A stretch of DNA of 64,000 nt from Butyrivibrio sp. LC3010 (GTDB taxonomy: Bacteria > Bacillota > Clostridia > Lachnospirales > Lachnospiraceae). Position numbers and translations under genes: made by a program. The notes under the pieces are model-generated. The model ran no database searches. It was not told the DNA's origin and saw only the letters and a list, made by a program, of their open reading frames with translations. This document shows positions 1 through 7,730 of the stretch, piece by piece (positions within the stretch are counted from its first letter, which is position 1; the number at the start of each line of letters is the position of its first letter). The DNA lies in NCBI RefSeq assembly GCF_000424385.1, contig NZ_AUJU01000011.1, positions 87,797 through 151,796 of the forward strand, in the 5' to 3' direction.

Positions 1-939
1 ATCCATAGAGAATGCCTTCTCTTCTACAAGAATTCTGATAAGCTCAGGAATGATCATTGTAGGATGGGTATCATTGATCTGGATAACAACATGCTTATTG
101 AGCTCTCTTAAGTCATACTGACGTTCCTTCTGCTCTCTCAGAATAAGTTGAGCTGCATTGCTTACAAGGAAATACTCCTGGTAAATTCTAAGAAGATTAC
201 CTGCCTCATCTGAATCATCAGGATAGAGGAAAAGTGTAAGGTTCTTCTCAATCGCTTTCTTATCAAATGTAATTCCCTTTTTAACAAGGCTCTCATCAAC
301 TGTCTCAACATCGAAAAGTCTAAGCTTGTTAACTCCTGTGTCATAACCTACAACATTCATGTTGTAAAGTCTTGAAACAACCTTCTTCTTACCGAAGTTT
401 ACTTCGAAAGTAGTGTCCGTCTTCTCAAGCCATGACTCCTTCTCAATCCATGCATCCTTCTCAGCTGTCTGAAGGTTATCCTTAAATACCTGTCTGAAAA
501 GACCGAAGTGGTAATTAAGACCGATACCCTCGCCTGCAAGTCCTAAGGTTGCGATAGAATCAAGGAAGCATGCTGCAAGTCTGCCAAGGCCACCGTTACC
601 AAGTGAAGGCTCCGGCTCGCACTCCTCGATCTCTGCAAGATTCTTGCCATTCTTATTAAGAATCTCATTTACTTTGTCATAAACCCTGAGGTTTATAAGG
701 TTGTTCGACAGAAGCTTTCCAATAAGGAACTCCATCGATATATAGTATATTTTCTTCTCTCCCCCATCAATTTGAGCTGAATTCATCAGACGACTGGAAT
801 AATCAAGAAGAACAACATAGGTCTCCTGATTACTAAGGTCCTTAAGGTCTTTTCCAAACTTTTCTTTGGAAATGTCACTAAGAGCTTCCTCCATATTTGT
901 TACCAGAACATCCTGCTCTAAATTAGTGTGCTGACTCAT
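1..939 (-). CDS. glgP: Glycogen/starch phosphorylase, N-terminal part (cut by window edge)
   Basis: Open frame of 313 codons reading off the left edge, so the C-terminal two thirds, including the pyridoxal-phosphate lysine, lies outside. The start ATG (937-939) follows a GGAAGGA ribosome site; the protein begins [13 protein letters not shown]. The family blocks [39 protein letters not shown] and QINDTHPTM are all readable. These belong to GT35 phosphorylases, which release glucose-1-phosphate from alpha-1,4-glucans in the cytoplasm. The upstream region carries two LacI-type operators and the next gene upstream encodes a LacI regulator, so sugar-dependent repression is likely. I see no frameshift in the visible part. 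Confidence 0.95.
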   Translation of the reverse strand, partial: MSQHTNLEQDVLVTNMEEALSDISKEKFGKDLKDLSNQETYVVLLDYSSRLMNSAQIDGGEKKIYYISMEFLIGKLLSNNLINLRVYDKVNEILNKNGKNLAEIEECEPEPSLGNGGLGRLAACFLDSIATLGLAGEGIGLNYHFGLFRQVFKDNLQTAEKDAWIEKESWLEKTDTTFEVNFGKKKVVSRLYNMNVVGYDTGVNKLRLFDVETVDESLVKKGITFDKKAIEKNLTLFLYPDDSDEAGNLLRIYQEYFLVSNAAQLILREQKERQYDLRELNKHVVIQINDTHPTMIIPELIRILVEEKAFSMD

Positions 940-989
940 TAATTCCTTCCTTTCAAATTATTGACTATACCGTTTTTTTGCATTTCGCA

Positions 990-1001
990 GAAAACGTTTT
1001 C
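990..1001. promoter_or_regulatory. LacI-type operator, downstream copy
   Basis: Perfect 12-bp palindrome GAAAACGTTTTC with the central CG typical of LacI/GalR-family operators. It lies about 20 bp downstream of the predicted glgP start point, where a bound repressor would block elongation. Confidence 0.7.
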
Positions 1002-1016
1002 TCATGAACTGAAAAT

Positions 1017-1045
1017 ATCATATCACATGAAAACGTTTTCCGCAA
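1017..1045 (-). promoter_or_regulatory. glgP promoter with embedded LacI-type operator
   Basis: On the minus strand, TTGCGG (1040-1045) and TATGAT (1017-1022) are separated by exactly 17 bp. A second perfect GAAAACGTTTTC palindrome (1029-1040) fills most of the spacer. The two identical operators are 39 bp apart centre to centre. The layout predicts direct repression of glgP by a LacI-family protein, plausibly the neighbour encoded at 1282-2271. Confidence 0.65.
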
Positions 1046-1073
1046 GAGGAAATTTTATAGCTAAATATTATTA

Positions 1074-1196
1074 GATTCCTGTTTTTCCTCAGAAAAACGG
1101 GAATCGTATTGGACCAGGTCCTCGCAAAGCGAGGGGCGTGTCCTGCCGAAGGCAGGATTTTTGCGGGCGATTTCCGCTTTTGCCCACAAAAAGTCA
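1074..1196. repeat. Composite multi-hairpin intergenic repeat (full-length copy)
   Basis: Four back-to-back stem-loops occupy about 120 bp: 1074-1105 (AT-rich stem), 1120-1134 (CCTCGC/GCGAGG), 1141-1157 (TCCTGCC/GGCAGGA) and 1163-1187 (GCGGGC/GCCCAC). The last 37 bp (1160-1196) recur without a mismatch at 57651-57687, and a diverged inverted copy lies at 11439-11464. The stretch can be translated on the minus strand, but the frame begins within the glgP operator region and has no ribosome site, so I read it as a non-coding palindromic repeat of REP/BIME style. Confidence 0.75.
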
Positions 1197-1223
1197 CTAA
1201 TTCTTGCTTCTTTTTATATGAAC

Positions 1224-1255
1224 AAAAAACGACATCAGGCAATTCCTAATGTCGT
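1224..1255 (-). terminator. Intrinsic terminator of the lacI-type gene
   Basis: On the minus strand ACGACATTAGG pairs with CCTGATGTCGT (one G-T pair) around a 5-nt loop and is followed by TTTTTT. It sits 27 bp after the stop of the LacI regulator. Confidence 0.8.
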
Positions 1256-1281
1256 TTACAATTCATATTTGCACTGTATGT

Positions 1282-2271
1282 TTAGCAGATGATATCTTCA
1301 TATTTCATTCTGACAAGTTTGTGGGGAAGGCGTACATTTCTGCCTGTAGATCCGCTTAAGAGTCTGTTCAGTTCACATACTGCCTCAGCAGAAACATTGG
1401 CAAAATCCTGCTTTACTGTGTTCATCTGTTTTCCTACATATCCCATCAGGATAATGCCATCGAAGCCACAGACAGGACGGAAAATATCCATATCCATGAG
1501 GGCTTTCATGGCTCCAATTGCCATCAGATCTGAACCGCAGACTACTATATCTTTATTTTTTGCATAGCGAAGTGCTATATTTCTGGCTTTTAATTCGGAA
1601 AAATCTCCGTTCCTTATAAAAAGCTTCAGCTTTTTCTTTTTGGATAAATCTTCCATGGCACGGATTTTTTCCTCGGTAACAAAGCTGTTTCTCATTCCGG
1701 CAATGTACAGGATCTTATTTCCGGTGTTTTCACTAATAGTCTTCCAGGCTACGTCATACTGTGCCTGGTAGTGGTCAATACCGATAGCTGATGTATTTTC
1801 ATTTACATAGGGATTATCTACGACGACAATTTTGAAGGTCTGTGATTCTATGAGTTTTTGCAGGACTTTGTCATCATTGTCCATACCAAAGATAACAATT
1901 CCGCTTATGCTCTGGGAAGTAAAATATCTTGTCATTTCTTCAAGATTCATTTTTTCTATAACAGAGTAGAATACCGTGATGCAATCAAGCTGTTTCTCCC
2001 TTGCCATTCCAAGTGCACCTGAAATATACTGCATGTCTATCTCGTCGATCGCCTGGGTCTTCATGTTAAGCTTAAGAAGAAGCGCAATCCTTCCGGAGCG
2101 TTTTGATGAAAGTGCTGCTGCAACCTGATTAGGCACAAAATTGAGGCGTTCCACCGCCTCTGTCACTTTCTTTTTAGTTGACTCACTTACATATGGGTAA
2201 TTATTTAAGACCTTGGATACTGTTGAAATGGCAACCCCTGCTTCCTTTGCCACATCCCTGATTGATACCAT
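1282..2271 (-). CDS. LacI/GalR-family transcriptional regulator
   Basis: 329 residues, normal for the family. The N-terminal helix-turn-helix reads IRDVAKEAGVAISTVSKVLN (residues 4-23), followed by the hinge region and a periplasmic-binding-protein-like effector domain to the C-terminus. The ATG follows GTGAGG at a good distance. It is transcribed toward glgP but separated from it by a terminator and the multi-hairpin repeat, so it is monocistronic. The nearest matching operators are the two GAAAACGTTTTC palindromes at glgP, making glgP the likely target; the effector sugar cannot be read from sequence. A second, distinct LacI protein is at 59373-60413. Confidence 0.9.
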   Translation of the reverse strand: MVSIRDVAKEAGVAISTVSKVLNNYPYVSESTKKKVTEAVERLNFVPNQVAAALSSKRSGRIALLLKLNMKTQAIDEIDMQYISGALGMAREKQLDCITVFYSVIEKMNLEEMTRYFTSQSISGIVIFGMDNDDKVLQKLIESQTFKIVVVDNPYVNENTSAIGIDHYQAQYDVAWKTISENTGNKILYIAGMRNSFVTEEKIRAMEDLSKKKKLKLFIRNGDFSELKARNIALRYAKNKDIVVCGSDLMAIGAMKALMDMDIFRPVCGFDGIILMGYVGKQMNTVKQDFANVSAEAVCELNRLLSGSTGRNVRLPHKLVRMKYEDIIC

Positions 2272-2369
2272 CGATATGCCTCACAATTAATTTGAATTTA
2301 GATTTTATCATGAAAGCCCATGAACTACGACTTTCACAAAATTAGTTTATCAGATAAATCAGTAAATTA

Positions 2370-2458
2370 AAAGAGACCTGATTCACTAATAACCTTAATT
2401 GACAGTTTTCATAGTTATAAAAAACACTGCATATCGGTAATAGTTTTCGGGTCTCTTT
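2370..2458. other. Long-range inverted repeat after the SGNH gene
   Basis: AAAGAGACC (2370-2378) is perfectly complementary to GGTCTCTTT (2450-2458), enclosing a 71-nt loop. It lies just downstream of the SGNH protein stop (2512) and upstream of lacI. Neither strand has a strong U-tract, so it may be a weak terminator, a structured 3' end or an RNA with internal structure. Nothing else is seen in 2272-2511. Confidence 0.35.
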
Positions 2459-2511
2459 AATATTTTTATGGAACTTCCTGCATTTAAACAGGAAAAAATT
2501 CCTATTCTGTT

Positions 2512-3537
2512 TTAAATAGTATCAAATGTAGCAATCTTAGCAGATGCAACCTGATTCATGTAATATTTGTAGAGTGATTTGTAGGTGTCACTGTTATAGT
2601 GAAGTCCGTCACCTGTTGAAAATCCATTATTCTGAAGGTATGAATAACCATCAAGCCATCCGATTCTGTCATCAAGACCTGCCTTAAGTTCCTTATTAAA
2701 GCTCTCAATGTCATCATTAGTGATTGTAGGATAATCGCTTACAGGTGTTACAGCTGCGTAATAAACAGTTGCGCCGGAATCTATCCAGGAATCAACCTTG
2801 TCATTAACAAGATCGATGTATTTCTCTACATTATATAAATCATTAACACCATAGTTGATAATGATTACGCTTCCCTCGCCGACATTCTTATCTATCTGGG
2901 GAATAGCTTCGTTAGAAAAGAAATTGTAGCCCTCTCCAACCTTGGCAATCCATTCATTTTCATCCTTATCAACTGCCTGGCTCATCTGAACCGTGCGGGA
3001 ATCTCCTGCAAAAATGTATTCAGTACCGGGTTCTGCTTCCTGAAGATAGTCGCAGTTCACATAACCGACCTCATCTCCTATCATGACCTGATACCATCCA
3101 TTATCAGTTTTTCCGAGGCATTTGACTTTAGTATCTCTCTGTATCTGCCCCACCTTATCAAAATCTTTACCTGCTCCGCTTCTTATATTAACCTTCTCTG
3201 TGGTATACAGATTCTTTTCATCCTCAAAGACTGTGATCTTATATTCTGTTACGCTGGAATTCTCTTCAGTAAGATTGATAGCCTTTTTACTGTCAGAGTT
3301 ATATGTGTTATTTATCACTTTTGTGGTATTAACAATTTCTCTGGCTCCTGCCATCTGCTTATCAGCTGTAACTTCCACCTTTTCTGCTTTTACGAGGGAT
3401 GTCATATGTCTATCCATCTGAAAAGCTGCATATTCAGCTATGAGCACTGCTATCAAAAGAAGTGATACGGCGAGAATGATCCTCTTTACCGGAGCTATAC
3501 TCTTAATTTTTGTGTTCCTGCTACCTGTCATTTTCAT
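2512..3537 (-). CDS. Secreted or membrane-anchored SH3b-SGNH hydrolase
   Basis: 341 residues. A basic N-terminus precedes one membrane segment (about residues 19-41), then a linker, a bacterial SH3 domain (about 110-165, with VNIRSGAGKDFDKVG and GWYQV) and an SGNH/GDSL domain to the end. The SGNH blocks are visible: GDSRTV (nucleophile Ser), YGVNDL (Asn) and DGLHY (Asp/His). SGNH enzymes are commonly esterases or O-acetyl hydrolases/transferases acting on glycans; SH3b domains bind cell-wall peptides. I infer an envelope glycan esterase working outside the membrane. A lipoprotein with the same SGNH type is encoded at 12407-13546. The start follows AAGGAG. Confidence 0.8.
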   Translation of the reverse strand: MKMTGSRNTKIKSIAPVKRIILAVSLLLIAVLIAEYAAFQMDRHMTSLVKAEKVEVTADKQMAGAREIVNTTKVINNTYNSDSKKAINLTEENSSVTEYKITVFEDEKNLYTTEKVNIRSGAGKDFDKVGQIQRDTKVKCLGKTDNGWYQVMIGDEVGYVNCDYLQEAEPGTEYIFAGDSRTVQMSQAVDKDENEWIAKVGEGYNFFSNEAIPQIDKNVGEGSVIIINYGVNDLYNVEKYIDLVNDKVDSWIDSGATVYYAAVTPVSDYPTITNDDIESFNKELKAGLDDRIGWLDGYSYLQNNGFSTGDGLHYNSDTYKSLYKYYMNQVASAKIATFDTI

Positions 3538-3658
3538 ATTCAGAATACTCCTTGATTAAAAACGGAGAAACAAGTTTATAAGGTTACAGATTATCTTGAA
3601 CATCATTTATCATGCAAATATTACTTATCATTAAGAATGCTTTCTATATGATAAATAA

Positions 3659-3675
3659 GGGAGCTTCTTGCTCCC
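3659..3675. terminator. Small GC-rich hairpin in SGNH leader / after VanZ
   Basis: GGGAGC (3659-3664) pairs with GCTCCC (3670-3675). No U-run follows directly on the minus strand, where TTATTTATC comes next, so termination would be weak. It lies between the VanZ stop and the SGNH start, downstream of the promoter at 3687-3715. Confidence 0.4.
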
Positions 3676-3686
3676 CATAGTTCGAG

Positions 3687-3715
3687 ATATTACTCCTTTT
3701 TTACAATCTCGTCAA
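3687..3715 (-). promoter_or_regulatory. Possible promoter of the SH3-SGNH gene
   Basis: Minus-strand TTGACG (3710-3715) and TAATAT (3687-3692) with a 17-bp spacer, placed in the gap after vanZ. The -10 matches consensus at four of six positions. Confidence 0.45.
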
Positions 3716-3728
3716 GTTTTTGTAACAT

Positions 3729-4325
3729 TTATTTTTTATTCTTCCTTATAATCTTGTGGAATATCAGGTAGAGTACCCATAGAATTCCCCAAATTATCCA
3801 GCCTATAGCTCCTCCCAGAGTATTTGTTACAATATCATCAACCTCTGCAAATCCCAGCTTTAAAAAAAATTGCGTATTTTCAATAAAGCATGATAAAAAT
3901 GCACAGGTAATCACACAGATCAGAGGATTTCTGAAAATCCTGAAAGCTCCCGGAAGCAGCATTCCCATTGGAATAAACATGATTATGTTTTCAATAAAAA
4001 GTGCTTTCCTTAATGTAGTAGTCCCCCATGAGGACCACAGATGGAGATTTACTCCGTCAAACTGTCCCGGCTCTCTGCTCATGAAAACTATAAACAATAA
4101 AGCTGTAAGATATATCAGAAGGGCAAAAACTGCCGTGGCATGTCCAAGGCTCAGACTCCTCTTTTTATTTATTATTTTATGTATAATTGCATATAACAAA
4201 TAGATTGCCCCATAAACAAGGGCAATTGCTAATCCTACATGCGTATATTTTGTCATTCGCTGTATATCGGAAAGAATTCTTCTTATGAGTGCTTCATTCT
4301 CCCCAATTATTTCCAAAAGTATCAT
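3729..4325 (-). CDS. VanZ-family membrane protein
   Basis: 198 residues with about five hydrophobic segments. VanZ-family hallmarks are present: ENIIMFIPMGMLLP in the middle, then ENTQF and VDDIVTNTLGGAIGW near the C-terminus, the last holding the conserved acidic residues of the fold. Members are integral membrane proteins linked to cell-envelope stress and glycopeptide tolerance, without a defined reaction. Its ATG overlaps the stop of the upstream gene by ATGA (4322-4325), so it is translationally coupled to the Ser/Asp-rich membrane protein and probably acts with it in the envelope. Confidence 0.85.
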   Translation of the reverse strand: MILLEIIGENEALIRRILSDIQRMTKYTHVGLAIALVYGAIYLLYAIIHKIINKKRSLSLGHATAVFALLIYLTALLFIVFMSREPGQFDGVNLHLWSSWGTTTLRKALFIENIIMFIPMGMLLPGAFRIFRNPLICVITCAFLSCFIENTQFFLKLGFAEVDDIVTNTLGGAIGWIIWGILWVLYLIFHKIIRKNKK

Positions 4326-5959
4326 TTTTTATTAACAACTTCCCTGGCATATATCACACACTGTACAATATTTGAACGCTGTTCCCTGGTAAGGATATAG
4401 CTTACGCCAAAGTTTTTCTTTGCTCCTTTGTAAAAATCGGTAATAGAGTCAGCCCCGGCCGCAATAGCATTGCCTCTGCGGTCAAGTGCAATTACCGTCA
4501 CCGGTACATAATCCACGTTTTCATCTGACGAGTTGGTCACATCAGCAGAAAGTGTAAAATATCCGCTTGCATTGCTTCCATACATAATATTGGCAATATC
4601 AAAATCCTTACGTGGATCTCCGATGCATTTTTTCACATCAAGATCGGGCATTATAAAGTATTCATTAACTCTGTAAAGCGAAAGGCCGGGATACTCTGCC
4701 TTTTTTGTTGAAGTGCCTTCTGTTGCACTGTCTGATGCTCCTTCATCTGTGCCGTCAGCAGAATCCTCAGACTCTCCCTCTTCAGAAGAATTATCTGCAT
4801 CTTCCTCTGTCTGGGAACTGCCTTCTGCACCACTTTCAGACTCTGTTTTTTCATCTGAAGAAGCTGCATCTGCTTTTTCACTGTCATCTGCATCAGTCTT
4901 CTCACTGTCCTTATCATCGGACTTTTCGGCTGCGGCATCATCAGTGCTGTCTGTTTTGGATGTATTCTCTTTATCATCTGAAGAGCTGTCTTTGTCAGCA
5001 GCGTCAGTTTTCTTATCATCCTCACCGCTTTTTCCTGCATCTGAATTACTGTTCTTTTCATCGGCTGATTTATCAGAACTGCTGTCAGAAGTAGATGCTT
5101 CCTTTACATCTTCCACGGGTACATTATCCTTGACATTAGCTTTACCCTTGGGAGATGATGTGCTCTCATCATCTGCAGGTAAAAGCTCTGTTCCACCGCT
5201 CTTATCACTATCATTAATAGAAGATGTTCCGGCACCCTCTGCAGCAGACATCCTTACCTCTGCGTCCTTGGTAATGGTGAGCGCTGAAGTGGTAAGTCCC
5301 TCCTCCATGAGCGCCTTTTCCAGCTCATCTATATCTATGGCATTTACATCCTCGCCATTTGATGAAGACTCTGCGCTGCTGGCTTCTCCGGGATTTGGAG
5401 TGTCACCTGTAAGCTCATCCGCTTCAATAGTTACGCTGTCTTCCCTTGTTTTAATATGTCCATAGGGCACATAGAAAAATCCTTTTTCACCGGGCGCAAT
5501 AACATCCGGTACAGCTCTTACAAAATCATATGAATCCACAACTTCAAGATTTCTGTCCTCTATATTAAATACGGAATCTCTTCCCAGATAAAGATTGCTC
5601 TGACCAACATTTTCAATTGTCACAACCGCATGAAAACCTGAGTAAAGCCCGTCATCCTCGTATACAAAATTGGTGCCTGTTATACGATAGTCTATATTCT
5701 CGGCAGCATCCTCTCTTATTAAAACAGTACTTCCATCGCCACCGTCCCAATTTTCATTCTCATTATATCTGAATATCCAATTGCCTTCACTATCAAAGTA
5801 CTTGGAGCTGTCCATGGCCTCTTCCTGGGTAGGCGCTTCATTTACCTGCTCCACCGGCTTGTCAACCGGATTATTCTTTCGATACATATAATAAGCACCG
5901 AAAATAAAGCCTCCTAAAAGCGTTACTATCAGTGCAAAAGTTGTTAGTGCGTACTTCAT
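4322..5959 (-). CDS. Membrane-anchored protein with long acidic Ser/Asp/Lys-rich region
   Basis: 545 residues. One N-terminal membrane segment (about residues 5-24) is followed by a folded region with beta-rich character (about 50-190, containing NYRITGTNFVYED-like strands), then a low-complexity stretch of roughly 200 residues rich in Ser, Asp, Lys, Glu and Ala (about 260-420), and a second folded C-terminal region (about 430-545) resembling extracellular bacterial Ig-like or FxLYD-type modules. The low-complexity part is probably an extended surface spacer. Function is not recognised. It is the first gene of a pair with vanZ (4-bp overlap). The start follows GAGGGGAG. Confidence 0.7.
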   Translation of the reverse strand: MKYALTTFALIVTLLGGFIFGAYYMYRKNNPVDKPVEQVNEAPTQEEAMDSSKYFDSEGNWIFRYNENENWDGGDGSTVLIREDAAENIDYRITGTNFVYEDDGLYSGFHAVVTIENVGQSNLYLGRDSVFNIEDRNLEVVDSYDFVRAVPDVIAPGEKGFFYVPYGHIKTREDSVTIEADELTGDTPNPGEASSAESSSNGEDVNAIDIDELEKALMEEGLTTSALTITKDAEVRMSAAEGAGTSSINDSDKSGGTELLPADDESTSSPKGKANVKDNVPVEDVKEASTSDSSSDKSADEKNSNSDAGKSGEDDKKTDAADKDSSSDDKENTSKTDSTDDAAAEKSDDKDSEKTDADDSEKADAASSDEKTESESGAEGSSQTEEDADNSSEEGESEDSADGTDEGASDSATEGTSTKKAEYPGLSLYRVNEYFIMPDLDVKKCIGDPRKDFDIANIMYGSNASGYFTLSADVTNSSDENVDYVPVTVIALDRRGNAIAAGADSITDFYKGAKKNFGVSYILTREQRSNIVQCVIYAREVVNKK

Positions 5960-6179
5960 AATGCTCCCCTCATTTATCGACCTATGGATACCGCTTACGG
6001 TGAATTCCTCAGATCAAACATTTTTATCATAATTGTTTTGCCCCTACCATTTATGATTTCAATATTATCGTAACAAACATCCACAACGTGTTCAATAATG
6101 GTTTTGCTTTTTCGAAATTTCACAGAATAAACACAAACCTGTCACTGTTTCTTACGAATTAAGCTCTATTATAAAGATG

Positions 6180-6272
6180 TAAATTGAAAGAAGATTATCT
6201 CATCCCCCTCATAAGAAAATTTGTCGTGACTAAAGCTGCCGGGTATCGTGGCAATACCCGGCAGTTTTATTT
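6180..6272 (+). ncRNA. Candidate short plus-strand RNA ending in a strong terminator
   Basis: A perfect 11-bp stem (CTGCCGGGTAT 6236-6246, ATACCCGGCAG 6254-6264) is followed by TTTTATTT on the plus strand, the orientation opposite to the flanking genes. No plus-strand gene precedes it. A TATTAT box at 6167-6172 could start a transcript of about 95 nt. The -35 is poor. The hairpin could equally serve as the 3' end of the FecR gene transcript on the minus strand, where the tail is weak (CTTTAG). Confidence 0.3.
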
Positions 6273-6330
6273 ATGCAAATACACTTTCGAGGTCCTTTTG
6301 ATCCCGGTGGAGCTTACTTACGCAGAGCAC

Positions 6331-7530
6331 TCAGTGATTTTGCTCTCCATCAAGGTAATTCCTTATTACAGTCTGCGCCTGCGGGCTTTGATATTGTATT
6401 TTCACCTCCGTGTTTGCTCCATTTATTCCCTCAGTCTTCATACTGCCGGTTTTTATTTCATCGCCTTCGTTATTGCTGCTGCGATTACTGTTGTTCTGAT
6501 TGTGTGAGCCCTTATGATTTGGTGTTGTATTAGCAGCGCTTTGATTCTGATTTTGTTCATCATTATTTGGTATATTATGTGCTCTCCACTGCTCTACGCT
6601 CACATCTTCAGGAATTATCTTTACGTACCCTTCCGTGGTATATAAAACTTTTCCCTCTGAATGATCCTCCAGGAAGTCCATATGCATGGCCTTCTTTTTG
6701 TTATCATTTTTCTTTTTGGCAGACTTGTTCGAACTCTTCTGCTCTGTTTTTAATTTGTCTTCAACCTCAGCCTGTGTAAGGCTTCTAAAATCCAGACCGC
6801 TCTGCTGGAAAACTGTATTTGCAAGGGTCTTGTCCTTATAGAACTCCTCTAAAACAAATCCCTTAATGTCATTTTTCGTAATGTCCTCAGTTACTATTTT
6901 GCAGTCATTTTCTGTTTTTCCGTTCAGATAAAAATCTGCCGACTGTCCTGCCAGCAGGATTACGGTCTTACTTTCGCCCGACCTAAGACTTGTTATCTTG
7001 CAATGAAGACTTCCCTCAAGAAGACAGACCCGTGTATGCCTTGCATCCAATACCTCAACCTGGGCGCAGGTTCCCCTGATCGACATAGTCATATTAGATG
7101 TTCGAATATTAAAAATCTCATTTTCCTCAAGTGGATTAGTTACATTAAAAAACAGATTTCCGGAATTCAGGAGTACCTCATATTTACCGCTGCGCTTTCT
7201 GACCTCTGCCCTGGTGAGGGAATCAAGCTTTACATGCTTGGCACTGTCAAGATTCACATAGGCACTGCTATCTGAAGCCGTTGAGATGGTTGTCCCGTTT
7301 GCAAGTCTCATTTTGGAAGTAGCCTGTTTCTTTTTTCCGTTATAGTCGATGACATTTACCGTGCCTGTACCACCCACAAGCCTCATTGCATTTTCGGTTT
7401 CATTTTTGGTCTCGGCTACAACCTCGTCTCCTGAAAAGATGATAATAATGAAGAGCGCAACTAAAAGCGCAAGTATCCTTCTACCTGCGCGAGCTGCCTT
7501 ATATATCGTATAATCGTATACTCCCCTCAT
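6331..7530 (-). CDS. FecR-domain secreted protein
   Basis: 399 residues. A signal anchor (about residues 17-36) is followed by a FecR domain (about 45-200): LVGGTGTVNVIDYNGKKK, ANGTTISTASDSSAYVNLD and VFLLNSGNLFF-like strands, and a final IRGT...V segment. The C-terminal half is disordered, rich in Asn, Lys and Gln. In Gram-negatives FecR relays signals to an ECF sigma factor; no sigma factor is adjacent here. In Firmicutes stand-alone FecR domains occur in surface proteins of unknown role, which I think fits. The ATG follows AAAGGTGG. The stretch 5960-6330 upstream of the next gene holds only the hairpin at 6236-6264. Confidence 0.75.
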   Translation of the reverse strand: MRGVYDYTIYKAARAGRRILALLVALFIIIIFSGDEVVAETKNETENAMRLVGGTGTVNVIDYNGKKKQATSKMRLANGTTISTASDSSAYVNLDSAKHVKLDSLTRAEVRKRSGKYEVLLNSGNLFFNVTNPLEENEIFNIRTSNMTMSIRGTCAQVEVLDARHTRVCLLEGSLHCKITSLRSGESKTVILLAGQSADFYLNGKTENDCKIVTEDITKNDIKGFVLEEFYKDKTLANTVFQQSGLDFRSLTQAEVEDKLKTEQKSSNKSAKKKNDNKKKAMHMDFLEDHSEGKVLYTTEGYVKIIPEDVSVEQWRAHNIPNNDEQNQNQSAANTTPNHKGSHNQNNSNRSSNNEGDEIKTGSMKTEGINGANTEVKIQYQSPQAQTVIRNYLDGEQNH

Positions 7531-7730
7531 AGCGCCACCTTTCCCAAACGCCTTTTCTCTATAATAAATGATACGATATTCTGATAATAAATGGTATTAA
7601 ATAAATGTTATTTTTTTATAAAGCCGTTTATTCAAAAAAGCTCCAATAGTTGCTCCTTTAATGCAAAAGCATTATCAGTTCTGTATCTTCGTATTAGCAT
7701 ACTTAATCCAATCCGCAGTGGGGAATTATA

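Noticed and set aside
1018..1242. 74-codon minus-strand ORF
   Set aside because: It is translated from the multi-hairpin repeat and terminator, has no ribosome site, and runs into the glgP promoter.
4713..5465. 250-codon plus-strand ORF rich in Ser
   Set aside because: It is the antisense shadow of the Ser/Asp-rich region of the minus-strand protein, caused by biased codons.
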